DNA of 64,000 bases from contig JAHDVF020000044.1 of assembly GCA_022606425.2 (NCBI GenBank), positions 1 through 64,000 on the forward strand, given 5' to 3'. This DNA comes from Lepidostoma basale. Taxonomy: Eukaryota > Arthropoda > Insecta > Trichoptera > Lepidostomatidae. Shown in pieces: positions 20,898-32,217 of the stretch (positions are counted from its first letter, which is position 1; every line of letters begins with the position of its first letter). The position numbers were made by a program, and so were the translations under genes. The notes under the pieces are model-generated. The model had not been told where the DNA came from. It did not search any database and was given only the letters and a program-made list of their open reading frames with translations.

Positions 20898-21005
20898 TGC
20901 ATGGTGTTCCAAATTTGACCAAGTATAAATAAGCACCAGACTGCATAATGTTCCAAATTTGGCCAATCGAAAATGTCGTGACTGCATAGTGTTCCAAATA
21001 TGGCA
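20898..21005. promoter_or_regulatory. Palindromic operator-like sites, right cluster
   Basis: Three spaced copies of CTGCAT-N-RTGTTCCAAATNTG: at 20,898-20,920, 20,941-20,963 and 20,982-21,005, immediately upstream of the minus-strand ORF. Orientation is opposite to the left cluster. Placement suits autoregulation or transposase/repressor binding. Confidence 0.55.
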
Positions 21006-21373
21006 CAAAGTTTAGTTGATGAAATATATATGATGTACATGTTGTTACTTACTTTTTTGTTATAAAAGTATTGAGGATCCATTTAAAACTAAAAAATAAC
21101 CCTTTTCCTTTTTTTCTGGGAGAATAAACCGACAAAATCACGCAAGGAAAAACCATAACCACTCTCGCTCGCTAAATGGCGGATCTGACAGTTTACTAAC
21201 GGGTTTAAAGTTATCAGAATGCTCCACGATATCGCTAGTGTGTGCTTTATGATTAAACAGACTCTACAGTATGGAATTATTTCAAAAAAGAATACGCAGA
21301 TGCCAGTAGTAGTTATCTTTGACGATAAAAGTCGAATGTTCCAAATATGGAACGACATGCGGTAAAGGAATAT

Positions 21374-22150
21374 AGGCGTTTATCACATTTTAATGGAAAT
21401 AATATTACAATGACCGATTAACAATTTGCACTTTTCTATGTGATATTAGAATGTTTTTTTTTAATTCATCCGCATCAGTAATTGGCAAATTAAATATGTG
21501 AATTCATTTGTCAAGATCAGAAATCTGTAACCTGCGGCCTGAAATTACAACATTTCGATAACAGAGAGAAAGTTGCATATTTTAATGTACACTCTTTTTA
21601 TTATAAAAAAAGCTCATCGATGTTTTTAGATATCAAATGATTATGTAGAGGGTTTAGTTATATTTATAACATTGTTAATTATGTTATAAATAATTTTCGT
21701 TTCTCAAACTATGTATCTAATTCAAAATCGTAACTAAAAATGAATAATAAATAAAACTTTTCCGTTATTTATTACATTATTTATTATGTTAAAAATTATT
21801 TTCGTTTAGCAAATTATGTATCGAATTCAAAATTGGAACTAATAATTGATAATAAGTAAAACGTTTCCGTTTCAAATTGTATTTTAATCAAACACTATAT
21901 GATTTTAATTTACCCATCGAAATATATTATTGTATTAAATTATTTATTGCATAATATTGCGAAATTTATATTGATTCTACTGACCCCATTTTATGACTAT
22001 ATTTTTTATTTAATAAATGTTGGTTGCACTGTTTCCAGAAACTTCAAGAAAAGTCCATCAAAATATTTATTTTTAGCGTTGTCATGATGTTTTGATATTG
22101 AGGTGTTGTGTTTTCATTTCGCTAGCTTGTGAAATTCTACCGGTATTAGT
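21374..22150. other. AT-rich spacer before the p62 promoter
   Basis: Two similar stretches (near 21,700 and 21,830: TTTTCGTTT, AACTAA(T/A)AAT) suggest an old local duplication. No gene seen. Confidence 0.45.
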
Positions 22151-22165
22151 AGGATTTGAGTTCAG

Positions 22166-22204
22166 TATATATATTCACCTTCATCTCCCAGCCCGTTATC
22201 AGTT
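22166..22204 (+). promoter_or_regulatory. Core promoter of p62: TATA box and initiator
   Basis: TATATATATT at 22,166-22,175 is followed by the arthropod initiator TCAGTT at 22,199-22,204, placing +1 at A22,201 about 31-35 nt downstream. A donor at 22,340 then closes a noncoding first exon. Confidence 0.55.
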
Positions 22205-22339
22205 TGCTCAAGTTGTTTGACGAGAGTTCACCCTGGACTGTATTTGACGTATTCATATTTTTGTTTGGATTTCAAATTCAACATCTGTTACATATTTTAT
22301 TGGATCAAGTGCAAAAGTTTATCACCAACGTTTTGAATT
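22201..22339 (+). other. Putative noncoding first exon of p62
   Basis: Runs from the predicted start to a strong donor (AATT|GTAAGT at 22,340). It would splice to the acceptor TTTTTCCAG at 24,109, 12 nt before the p62 ATG. Inferred from signals only. Confidence 0.5.
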
Positions 22340-23479
22340 GTAAGTATTTCTGTACATTTATTATATTTTTTCATTTACAATGATTAATTGAATATTCTTA
22401 GAGTGTTTCGAGGACATTTTTTTTTATTATCTATGTTTTCATCTTTCGAACAACCTGCTTTGTATAGTTCAGTTTCCGAACCATTCCGAGGCGGAGGCTG
22501 TTCGATCGTTTGATCTATACATTCTATAGCAATTCGCTGTATTAGAAATTCGCCATTTTGGAATATGGTAAGGTGCAGCCTTAAAAATATTTTCCTGCCT
22601 GAAAAAGACTTTTCCTTTCTCAAAAATTGCATTATTAATTGAAATTATACTAACTTCTCAACCCCGGGGAACGTTATTAGGCGTTATTATTGTACGCTTC
22701 TGCTCTTTTATACGAAATGATTCATGAGCGTCTTTTGCGTGTAATTTTTTTATTTCGCCATTAATAATCAAATGTGTTTTTCCACGGTTTATTTAGCCTT
22801 ATTATATCGCAATAATTTAGCTGCAGTCATGGATTAATTACACAGCTTGCAGAAATATGTTTTGTATTCACATTAACTGTGTGTTTGGTAGTGCAAACAA
22901 TTATTCCTACGTATTGATTTTTTGAGGTAAAATGATTGTGCAATGTCTGTGTTTCACAACAGGTTGAAATCTTAATTCGCATACAGTTTCGTGTCTTCTT
23001 TAAATTTATCCTTTAGATTTTTCTTCAAATATATTTTTAATAATAGTGGCATGTTGCAAAAATTAGTAAGCTACGTATAATTATAATGTAATGTTAAAAA
23101 AAAAACGTCGCGTAACTGTTTTTTAATACGTTTTCATTGTGAAATATGCCCATATGATGCAATAATGAAATTATTAACCGATTTAATGTATTATTTCTAA
23201 CATATGCTACAGTTTGTTTTAGTGACGATCTATAGTACCTATATTGAATACTCGAGTCTGTTCTAGAACATCCCGAATAAAGGCGAATTTACATCGGCGT
23301 AGATTTGTTTTTCTTCTTCTTAAAAGTTAATGTTAGATTTTTAAGATTCAATAAACCTTTTTTCAAATCATGTAATACTTTTCTGAGACTAATTAATTAT
23401 GTTAAATTCATATTACTTTACCTTTAATTAAAAATAAATAAATTAGTAGAGCATTGAATGATTTAAAACTCTGTTAAAT

Positions 23480-23625
23480 ATTAATAAAAATGACATTTTT
23501 ATAGAAGTTTTATTATATTTTATAATTTGTTTCGCATTGATAAGACAGTTAATGCCTTATCTTGGCGAAACATCACTCGCACAAAATATAATAAAAAATT
23601 ATAAAAAACATGTTTTCATTAACAT
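23480..23625. repeat. Palindromic repeat, family A
   Basis: TTTTATAGAAGTTTTATTA and TAATAAAAAATTATAAAA outer arms; the inner arm reads ATGCCTTATCTTGGCGAAACATC. In the p62 5'UTR intron. Confidence 0.7.
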
Positions 23626-23754
23626 TGAATATTCAGTGCAGATGAGTTATTTAATATTTAACTTTTAAATATATTATTGTGCTTAAGTTAGTACATAAAA
23701 TTCGAAACTGATTAAAAGTTTATTTTGTCTTGAAAAATGGTGTAAAAGTCTGTA

Positions 23755-23895
23755 TTGAATAGCTAATGCAAATGTGTTTTTATACAAGTTTTATTACATT
23801 TTATGGGAATGACATGTTTCGCCTTGCTAAGCCATTATCACCATTATCAAATGTCATAAAATATAATATAACTTCTAGAAAACACATTTTCATAA
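23755..23895. repeat. Palindromic repeat, family A
   Basis: ATGACATGTTTCGCCTTGC then GCCATTATCACCATTATC; the right arm is shortened to CTTCTAGAAAACACATTTTC. Minus-strand motif GATAATGGCTTAGCAAGGC is followed by GAAACATGTC. Confidence 0.75.
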
Positions 23896-24121
23896 GTATT
23901 ATTTGGAATGAATGTTTTTATGATTTTCCATACTATGCAATTATTTTATCTTTGAAATGAAAATATGAAAATTTATTAAGTTAAGCTTGCAGTTTATTTA
24001 CGCTTGTTATTAAATATGTTTATTTTAAAATATAACCATTTAGGAACAAATAAAAGTTTAAAAATGTTTTCTCTAATTCCTATTGATTTGAATTTTTTGT
24101 TTTTTCCAGGATAATTTCAAG

Positions 24122-27100
24122 ATGCAGTCGGAGAATAGCGTTGCGTTTAAGGTGTTTGTCCAACGGGGCAAGGATGCACCTGAGGTGAGGCGTTTTGCCA
24201 TTGACAAGGGAGTGGTGGCTAGTTTTGAATACCTCAAGGCTAAGCTGATCAGCGTCTTCCCCTCTATCAAGAATTCCCCGTTCACCATTTCCTGGAAAGG
24301 TAAGATTATTTTTTAATACTATTTTGTTCACTCGTGGTACTTACTTTTCACTCAAATTTTGAACAATATCTTTCCTAAACTAACATAATTGAATGGCTTT
24401 AGGAAAAACAAAATTACCCATTGTGATTTATACATTGTAAATTTAAATCTATTCAGTCGATATAAGAATAATTTTGTAAAACGCACGTTCGCAATCGCTT
24501 AAATTCGCAATTGGAATATTTTTCTAGAAGATTATGGATCGTGCAATTTGAAATGCTATGATTATAATGAAACATGGTGAATAATCAAGTCGTTTGGATT
24601 TTTTTTAAAGTGTATTTTTCCACAGTTACACATTTTAAAACATTATTACTGTTATTGCTAGTCATCACTGGACTTAGTCATCGTGTGATTATGGTTTTTA
24701 TATTTATTCACAAAATGTTTCCACCACCTTTAGACCTGACATTCTTTATTATTCTACCAATTTAATGGAAATGGAATATCCTGGGTCAGCTTTTTTCCCC
24801 CCTTTTATTTTTCTTCTAATAGCAAATAATTTTTCATTGCTTTTTATTTCTAAATCATATAACATCTGTAATGTTTTATATCTGAAAAATATCAAGTTTC
24901 CTTGATTGAAAATATTAACGTTGTTATTTGAAATTTCTTCTTAGAAGTTCATTGTAAATTATATACATAATTTTTTTAAATTGAATATTCCTTTATAGTA
25001 AATATTTAGTTTAAGGCCACTTAGGTTTATGGCTTCGCCTTTGTTTAAATAAAGGAATTTTTAATATTTTATTTTTTTCATTATTTCCTTGATTGTTTTT
25101 ACATTATACTGTTCGTGTATATTTCAAAGTAAATATGTGAAGGGAATTTCGGCATGCATAGTAAAGTTTCTCTTTTCTTTTTTCAGATGATGAAGGAGAT
25201 GAGGTCGTCATTTCTAGTGATGAGGAGCTGATTCTGGCCTTGTCCAGCATTCAGGAGGATCTGAAGAAACTTTTTGTCAAGGCGAACAAACCCAAATCTG
25301 ATGAGCCACCAAAGGAAAAGCCAGCATGTTTTGCTGCAGCTGGAGAATTTCCAGTGGGTTTCGCCGTTGCGGGAGGGATGCCACCCTGTTTCCCTCCTCC
25401 TGGAATGGCTCCTTGCTTCCAGCCTCCTGGAGGAATGCCCGGCTGCTTCCCGAATCACGGAGGAATGGTTGGCTGCTTCCCGCCCCAGGGACCGATGCCC
25501 GGATGTTTCGGCCCCCCAGGAGAAGTGCCGCCTAACAACGCCCCATCTGGTGGTCTAAGTAAGTCTCATTTTAATCAAATATGGAGACTACAAAATCGCC
25601 AAAGGGGTTTCGGGAGACCTAGAGCACAATGGCCTGGTGACATCCGCTCGATGGCTTGGAGGAATTGGATCATGGAAAACAGAAATCTGAAATGCCAGGA
25701 CTGAGGCCCACATCCATTACGGATTCTAATGTTGCATGAACATTAAATGATTATTTTTTTCTTCAGATTTATATATAAATACATTAGTTTGTGAATATGT
25801 CACTGTCTTTTTTTTCAAATAACATAAACAAAAATTTAGAAAATTAGAGAAGACAGATATGACTAGTCTCAATTTCTATGAAATTGATCATACACATTTT
25901 TCTTTTGCGAGAACGGTGACAAGTCAAATATATTAAATTATAATATATTGCCTGCATTTTATGCCATACTATTGATTAATCTTGTTATAATGTTTTAGAG
26001 GTAAATGATTTAAATCATGTTTTTTCTTGTCACTTTTCTCGCATTTGTTTACTATAGCATATATAATCATAAAGATACAATTTTTTTTACACAATAAATA
26101 AAATCATATTGTTAGACTGTGTAAGATTGTGTCGTTACTATCGTGGAACAAAAAGAAAAAAAAACTGTCTAAAAAAACTAATTATTTACCTAACTACCCA
26201 TACCTTATTCTTAGATTTTTTCAATTGTTTTTTTTTGTAATTTAAAACATTTTAAAATATTGTAATTTTCCTTGTTTTAGAATAAATAATTATGCATGTT
26301 TTTTATATAGATTTAGGATTCCCAGTGATGACTAAGGCCTTCAAAATGATTTTCTTAACATTGACTATCTTGTTTATCAATTCATCTGAAATAATAATAG
26401 ATTGAATGAGTTTTGCTTGAACTTATCTTTTTTGGATAATGATAATGCAATGATCTGTTTTTCCCTGATCAATTCTGATATTTTAAATATTTTGTAGATT
26501 ATTTTTCTTTTTTAAATAATTTCTTTCTTTTTAAATATTTAAGAAAAAAAAATGCAACATGAATGAAATGAAATATTAATATAAAATTAAAGAAATAATT
26601 TCTACTTGGAAAATATATGTTGTATTATTATACCTACATTACCAAATTCAGTTCAATTCTTTAATCTTTACAATAATAATGAAATAAAATTATGTTTTTT
26701 TTAAACTACTTCCACTTTTGTCTTTATTTTGACAATGACCGGTTTTGCCAGGCTCGCTGGCATCGACAGACTGGACTGGACAGACTGATAAGTCTGTCGA
26801 TGCCAGAGAGCCTGGTGTAACCAGTAGCTGTCGAAATAAAGACAAAAGTGGAAGTAGTAAAAAAAAAATTGTTTAATTTAATTACTATTTATAATTAACT
26901 TCCATCCAGAGATTTCAGTAAAATCATTTAATAATTAATCGATGTATGATTAAGTGTATAGAATTCCATAATGATGTTATTAAAATAAACAAAAGTTGTT
27001 TAAAAATAGAAGAACTAAAAATTCTATAAATGATATGAAATATTCACGACACGTGTTTCGTCTTATGAGGACATCTTCGAGTCAGTTGGACACTCGAAGA

Positions 27101-30100
27101 TGTCCTCATAAGACGAAACGCGTGTCGTGAATATTTCATATCATTTATAGAATTTTTAGTTCTTCTATTTTTGAACAACTTTTGTTTATTTTAATAACGT
27201 CATTTAATAATCTTTACAAATCAAAAATTAGAGTTCAGAAGATAATTTTCATTTCATAAAACTTGAAATCATTTTAAAATTGAAACATATCTTTATTCTG
27301 TGTTTACACTTTGGTATAAAGGGTAAAAAATATTGAAATATTTTGTTATATCTCAAGAGTCTCTGATTTGACTCTGAAGAAGTCAACATATCATTATGAT
27401 TTAGACAATTTAACATCACGCTGTCTGGGAATGAATCGATCAATTGATTTATATATGTGAAGTTTATTATTAGATCCTGTGTATAAGTGCATATAGTGCC
27501 CATAAGAGGTTATCACTGCGTCACTAAATGGCGTGAAAAAATAACATTTTCTCCGTTTTCGATGATGTAATAAAACATACCGCAAGCAACTGGTTTATCA
27601 AAATATAGCTGGTTTATCAAAAAATTCTTTATATTTCCGAAAATGATTTAATTGACAAGACTATGCGAATATAATGTATGGCAACTTGAAAATTATTTTC
27701 AAAGTGTCATGTTACAATTTTTGCTTTATTTTAATAATGTACATGTGTTTTTTTTTGTCTGACAAGTCTGATAAAAATCATGCCTATGCTAAAGCAGGCA
27801 TTCAGTTTTTGTTTGATTATCCAAATAATAATCATATTAATACTATTTAACGATATTTGAGAAATGGTTCGGTTTGGTTGTAGTACTAAGAACATATTTT
27901 TCACCACCGTTTCCGCCTTTGTTTATATTTATTAGCACTTAATTGAACCAAAGGAAAATATTTCCCACTTTGTATTATCCATGTTCCTATAGACAGGTTA
28001 GAATCACTCACAAAATATTAAAATAAATGAAGTGAACATATTTGTCAGTGCAATGACAAGTATTCAGAAGAAGTATACTAATTATTTTATAGTAAATGTT
28101 TTTGTATCTCTCAATTGAAAACAATATTATTTAACAAAATCGGTTTCCTAGCGCCTAATTAAGGGTTAAGGCTTGAAATATTTTTTTTACATAGCCCTTA
28201 TTCTTAATCCCGGGCTTAACCTTAATATTGGAATTATTCCTCCTTGTATACAAGATGCCTCAGATTTTTTTTTTTACTCTTTTCTGAATCTATCAAAATG
28301 TTTATAAATGAAATTATTTTATTATTTGCTTTCAGAGCGGCCTTATGACGCTGACAAGCCGCATCCAGGAGTGGTATGTGACTCGTGCAACGGGCCTATC
28401 CATGGCTATCGCTACAAGTGCGTGACATGTGAGGACTTCGATCTCTGTCCTATTTGCGAAGGCAAGAACGCTCATTCTGAGCACTTCATGATCCGCATCC
28501 CTGTGCCCATCGGTCCGCTGGTAATTATTACTTATTTAAAATACACTAAAGCATAGAATAAGAAAAACAACTGTATGATGGATGGTCTTATGAATTGAGT
28601 AAAGTTAATCAATCCATCGAATTAATTGCTTCTTGAAAAATTAATGAAAATGACAATTTTCTAAAGGTTTTATTATATTTGATGGGAATGACATGTTTGG
28701 CCTTAAGGTATTATCAAATATGAAATGCCATTTCCATAAAATATTTAACTTGTAGAAAACAGACATTTTCATTCATATTAATTATGAATAAATTGTGTTA
28801 GTATTTAAAAAAAAAAAAAATTGATATTAACACATTGTGGGATTCGCTTAAACACGCCTTTACAATACTATCACTATAGTGCAGTAGGCGCTGAAACTCA
28901 TTGTTATACTAATTTAATATATGGTGAAAAACAGGAAATTTATTTAAAAATAATTAATGATGATCGGGAGATCCCTATTGGTGGCGATGAGGTTCGCAAC
29001 CCATCACACCGCGTCTCCCGCGGGGTGAAAAGAGAAGGATGGAGTGCCGCATCGGTTAAAGTGTGACAGTCCATTCTTTCTGCCTACCCTTTCGGGGAGA
29101 CGGCGTGATGGTTAGTTAGTTAGTTAGTTAGTTAATGATATAAAGCAATATAAATAAGCCTATGAAACAATAAAGTAATTATGTTTTCATAACTTGTAGG
29201 GTGGAAGATTCTCACGCGTGGTGGGACACAAGTTGCTCAAGTCCCTGCGGAAGGCGAAGGCTTCTGAGGCTGAAGCCGGGGCTGGTGAATGCCCCTTCAT
29301 GTCCAAGCGATGCCGCAAGGAGAAGTAAGCACTTATCTTTATCAGATTAATAAAATTCTATTGAAATATTACAAGAGAAAATATTAATAAGAATGAAATG
29401 AATTGAGGTTGCATGTTATTAACGAAAAAACTTTTTAGGTGTTCCGGAGAGGAAGCATCTCCAGATTGCCAGATGGGCGACAAGCACGATCGTCATGACA
29501 AGGGTCATCATGAGAGAGGGCACCACGGGGGGCGGGCGCACCACGGAGGAGGCCGTGCTCACCACGGGGGTCGTCCCGACCGTCACTGCGGCCAGCGTAC
29601 CAACAGCTGGTTCAATACGTTTGCCACGTATCTCAATGAGTTCGCTAACCTTGCGGGTGATCTGAACCCGGAAGTCCAGAAGACTTCTGCCCCGGCTGCC
29701 GGGACCCCCAACCCGTCTGCTCCAAACGCGACCCCAACCGAAGCTAATGCAAGCGCAAATGCTCCTAATGGTAATGGTCCTAATGAAATCCAAATGTTGC
29801 ACGTTAAGTACTTGCAAAACGTGGGCAGGACCGTCGCAAAGATCCTGGATCCGCTAGGGATTGACGTTGATATTGAAGTGAGATCCAAGGGAAATGAGAA
29901 TGTCGAAAAGGCGTCCGATAATCCGGGACCTTCGAAGGACACTCCTCTGCAAAACAACGATGTTTCAGATAAGGGATCCGCTGAGCAGGATGCACCTATC
30001 ATTGATATCGACGACAGCTCTTCGTCGTCCGATGAGTCGGTGGCTAGTTTGTCCGATCACCCCGGAAGGGCTGATGATTGGACCATGTTGAACACTGACG

Positions 30101-32217
30101 AGCCTGTCAAAGGTTAGTCCTTAATTTAATTTAGCAACCTTTGTTTCACTTTGCCTTATCCTTACACGGTTCTGGCTATAACATATCCATTTGTATTCTA
30201 ATGAATATGTTTCACCTTCCTTGGGATGCCCAATGTTCTCTGCTCATCACATCACATCACATCACAACACATCACATACGCACATGTTTTGTTAATTGGC
30301 CAATGCTGTTCAGATCCATTCTTTTTATTTTTAGATAATTTAATTTTCTTTATGGCATCCCCGTTTTTGTTAACATGTGTATTTAAAAAAATTTAAAAGT
30401 TATGAAGATTGTTATAAATGTCATATTTGCATTATAACTAACTGCATTTTATGTTTGTCTTTTCACTTTATATGGAAAAAATGCTTTGTTGATATCATAC
30501 ATACACATTGCTTAAATGTTTTTGTTCCATTTTGTAATTGTTATGTAAATTTTATGTAAAATCTTGAATTTTTCTCTTAGGCCTTGTTAGTTGGTTGTTT
30601 CATTGGATACTTCATAAATTTTTAAATATTTATCCTTGGGATTGGTTTGCAGCAAATTAAAAATCTTTGCTGGTTCTTGGGATATCACTCAGTCCTTTAA
30701 TGTTGTAGTTTCCCGTTGCCTTCCATATTTTGCGTTACTGTAATTACTGTATACAAATTTTTAACTATTGGTTCTTATGAAATGAGATAGGTAGCTAGTC
30801 TATTACCATTTTTATTGTCACATAAATTCTACCAAAAAAATATTGAATAATTTTGATGATTCACAGAGAAGGGTAATGGTACTCCTTCAGCAGCATCTCC
30901 GAAAGTGCACGGTTTTGACATGAGCCAGCTGACCCAGGAGTTCAGTCGTCAGTTGGAGCTGCAGATGCAGGCTGCTGCTGCTAATTGCCCTGCTCCGTTT
31001 GCTGCTTCGGCGTCTTCTCCTCCATCTGCTGCTGCTGGGTCCTCTGCTCCGCCTGCCGGGATTTATCCATTCCTCCCAACACCAGCCGTGCCCTCTGCGC
31101 CTGTGCCGGCCCCTATGCAGGTGGATGTACAACCACCCAAGATCAAGACTCCCAAACCCGTGGCCCCAGAGCCTCGTCCTAGTGAGTATTATTTAATCAC
31201 CCACTTATAGGACAGAAAAAAAACTTACATGGAGGGAAAATGCAAATGGGGGGTATTGAAAAAAGACACATTTTATATATTGTTAAATAAATTATGTAGA
31301 TTAATTTATTGCATTTTTTTTGTATAAAAGATGATATAGACTGACGAGTCACTCTTAAAATCTCTTCCAGTTTTTCATGCTTAACACGTTGTATCCTGGA
31401 ACCGTGTAAACACGTAACCAAGTGTTGTATCCCGGTTCCCGTGTTTTCACGTAGTTTACCAGTCGTCTAAAAATGTGCATTTTATTGACGTCTAGTGACT
31501 TTTGTTACAACAATAGCAACTACTCAAACTATTCCAAAACCAGTTAGTTTACCTTTATAATACGTTTTATGATAAAAATGAACAGTATTCCTTTAGTTTT
31601 AAATAATAATTTTTGCCTTCTGGAGACCACTTTTTGCAGTCACCAGGCCCACTCTGCGTGCGAAACCTGCAGGATCCACCAAACAGGTTGTGTGCAAAGC
31701 ACAAAAAAGGAGTGAGACCCGGTATATGTGCAAACATCGCAATGTGGCTCTCCATAAAGGCCAATTTTGGCAAAACTACTATACAAAAATGATATTTTTA
31801 AGTGTTTTAAATAAATATGAGAAGTTTATATACAACACATAAAGTGCTCACATTATATAGTATAACTGTAATACGTATTTTTTTATTATTTTAAATTGAT
31901 CACTTCCATTAACAAAAAATAATAGTCGCATAGTATAATTGTTAACATTTGTGTTGTTATTTATGACAATGAATTGTATAATTTTTAAGAGTTAAATATA
32001 TACATATATTTATACATCTGGTGTCAATTCCAATTATTCTTTCTTTTTATTTAATTTTGATTGACTTTTGTTAACAGATCATCACGTCTTGGAGGCGTTC
32101 GAGCGAATGAGGGCCATGGGATTCAAGGATGACAACGGGAAGCTGCTTCGTATGCTTATTACCAATAATGGAAACATCAGCGAGGTTCTGGATACCCTCT
32201 CCCAGAGCATCCCTTAA
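24122..32217 (+). CDS. ref(2)P: p62/ref(2)P (SQSTM1) selective-autophagy receptor
   Basis: Coding exons: 24,122-24,299; 25,187-25,558; 28,336-28,520; 29,200-29,324; 29,439-30,112; 30,867-31,181; 32,078-32,217. Phases agree and the total is 1,989 nt (662 aa plus stop). PB1 (1 to about 85) has the basic FKVFV start and the acidic [18 protein letters not shown] loop, for polymerisation. Residues 123-170 are a Gly/Pro/Cys-Phe repeat. ZZ zinc finger about 195-235 ([20 protein letters not shown]). A His/Gly-rich stretch covers about 303-342. LIR DDWTML, W501, binds Atg8. The C-terminal UBA (about 618-662, RMRAMGF) binds ubiquitin. Known role: bridges ubiquitinated cargo to autophagosomes; substrate of autophagy itself. 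The first intron hosts two palindromes and the second a LINE scrap. I see no clear Keap1-binding motif. Confidence 0.95.
25565..25735 (+). mobile_element. LINE RT-tail fragment abutting a p62 splice donor
   Basis: Starting about 7 nt into the intron, the p62 frame continues through [17 protein letters not shown] and [12 protein letters not shown] to a TGA at 25,702-25,704. This is the terminal region of an RTE/CR1-type ORF2 (GRPR-RW-DDIR signature). Confidence 0.65.
26708..26868. repeat. Palindromic repeat, family F (hammerhead-like)
   Basis: Arms CTTCCACTTTTGTCTTTATT and its complement. On the minus strand: CTGTCGA, stem GCCAG/CTGGC, AAAA, palindrome ACCGGT, GTC. A6 and G12 are changed, so it is probably inactive. 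In p62 intron 2. Confidence 0.75.
26972..27202. repeat. Near-perfect 231-bp palindrome, family D
   Basis: Arms of about 108 bp meet around 27,087 and are almost identical, so this is the youngest fold-back in the window. Each arm carries a hammerhead-like core: GAAACGCGTGTC on plus and GAAACACGTGTC on minus. In p62 intron 2. Confidence 0.9.
27091..27130 (+). ncRNA. Hammerhead-like motif, family D, plus-strand member of an inverted pair
   Basis: CAC (27,091-27,093) faces GTG (27,127-27,129) as stem I; core TCGAAGA (27,094-27,100, or CTCGAAGA read as CUGAAGA with one inserted C); stem II GTC/GAC (27,102-27,104 with 27,112-27,114); GAAA (27,115-27,118); loop GCGT; GTC ending 27,126. The minus-strand partner has GAAA at 27,059-27,056 and the predicted cut after 27,048. 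Confidence 0.5.
27203..28300. other. p62 intron 2, remainder
   Basis: AT-rich. Nothing I can identify beyond short unsupported ORFs. Confidence 0.4.
28625..28790. repeat. Palindromic repeat, family A
   Basis: GGGAATGACATGTTTGGCC with TTAAGGTATTATCAAATATG, then a shortened right arm TTGTAGAAAACAGACATTTTC. In the p62 intron after the ZZ exon. Confidence 0.75.
28965..29135 (+). mobile_element. SINE-like or LINE 3' fragment with (TTAG)n tail
   Basis: GATCGGGAGATCCCTATTGG then GGCGATGAGGTTCGCAACCC, a bridge, then the family 1 LINE 3' end (CTGCCTACCC, CGGCGTGATGG) and (TTAG)5. The head recurs at 38,235-38,420 on minus, joined to the same tail, so it may be a SINE borrowing the LINE tail. The head has only a weak box B-like GGTTCG. 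Confidence 0.55.
30650..30840. repeat. Unnamed dispersed repeat
   Basis: TTGCTGGTTCTTGGGATN, then CAC/CATTT and GATAGGTAGCTAGTCTATT recur at 15,022-15,180 and, in part, at 63,940-64,000. No ORF; probably a MITE or a retroelement end. Confidence 0.6.
31370..31790 (+). pseudogene. Third piggyBac-like remnant: terminal repeats and cysteine-rich domain
   Basis: Plus-strand frame near 31,687-31,790 reads [19 protein letters not shown] and [15 protein letters not shown], the typical piggyBac C-terminal zinc-binding signature (some Cys/His lost). Upstream, GTATCCTGGAACCGTG (31,391) and GTATCCCGGTTCCCGTG (31,426) are repeated half-palindromic sites near CACGT elements. In p62 intron 6. Confidence 0.6.

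Larger units (their letters stand above)
19924..21369. mobile_element. piggyBac-like element with coreless ORF
   Basis: Terminal inverted repeats CCCTTTACCGCATG (19,924-19,937) and its complement at 21,356-21,369 (13 of 14 match) are flanked by ATAT on both sides (19,920-19,923; 21,370-21,373), where classic piggyBac uses TTAA. The 1,446-bp element holds one minus-strand ORF and several copies of a palindrome near both ends. It lies between the NXF 5' end and the p62 promoter. Confidence 0.75.

Noticed and set aside
20869..21082. Two-exon transposase start joining MDPQYFYNKK to the coreless ORF
   Set aside because: The only good acceptor puts the junction in a frame that stops after three codons; left as an unexplained mini-exon.
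22384..22632. 82-codon minus-strand ORF in the p62 5' intron
   Set aside because: No recognisable domain, codon pattern or splice context.
29105..29135. (TTAG)n as telomere-like repeat
   Set aside because: The insect telomere unit is TTAGG; here TTAG is the 3' tail of a LINE/SINE end and recurs at other copies.
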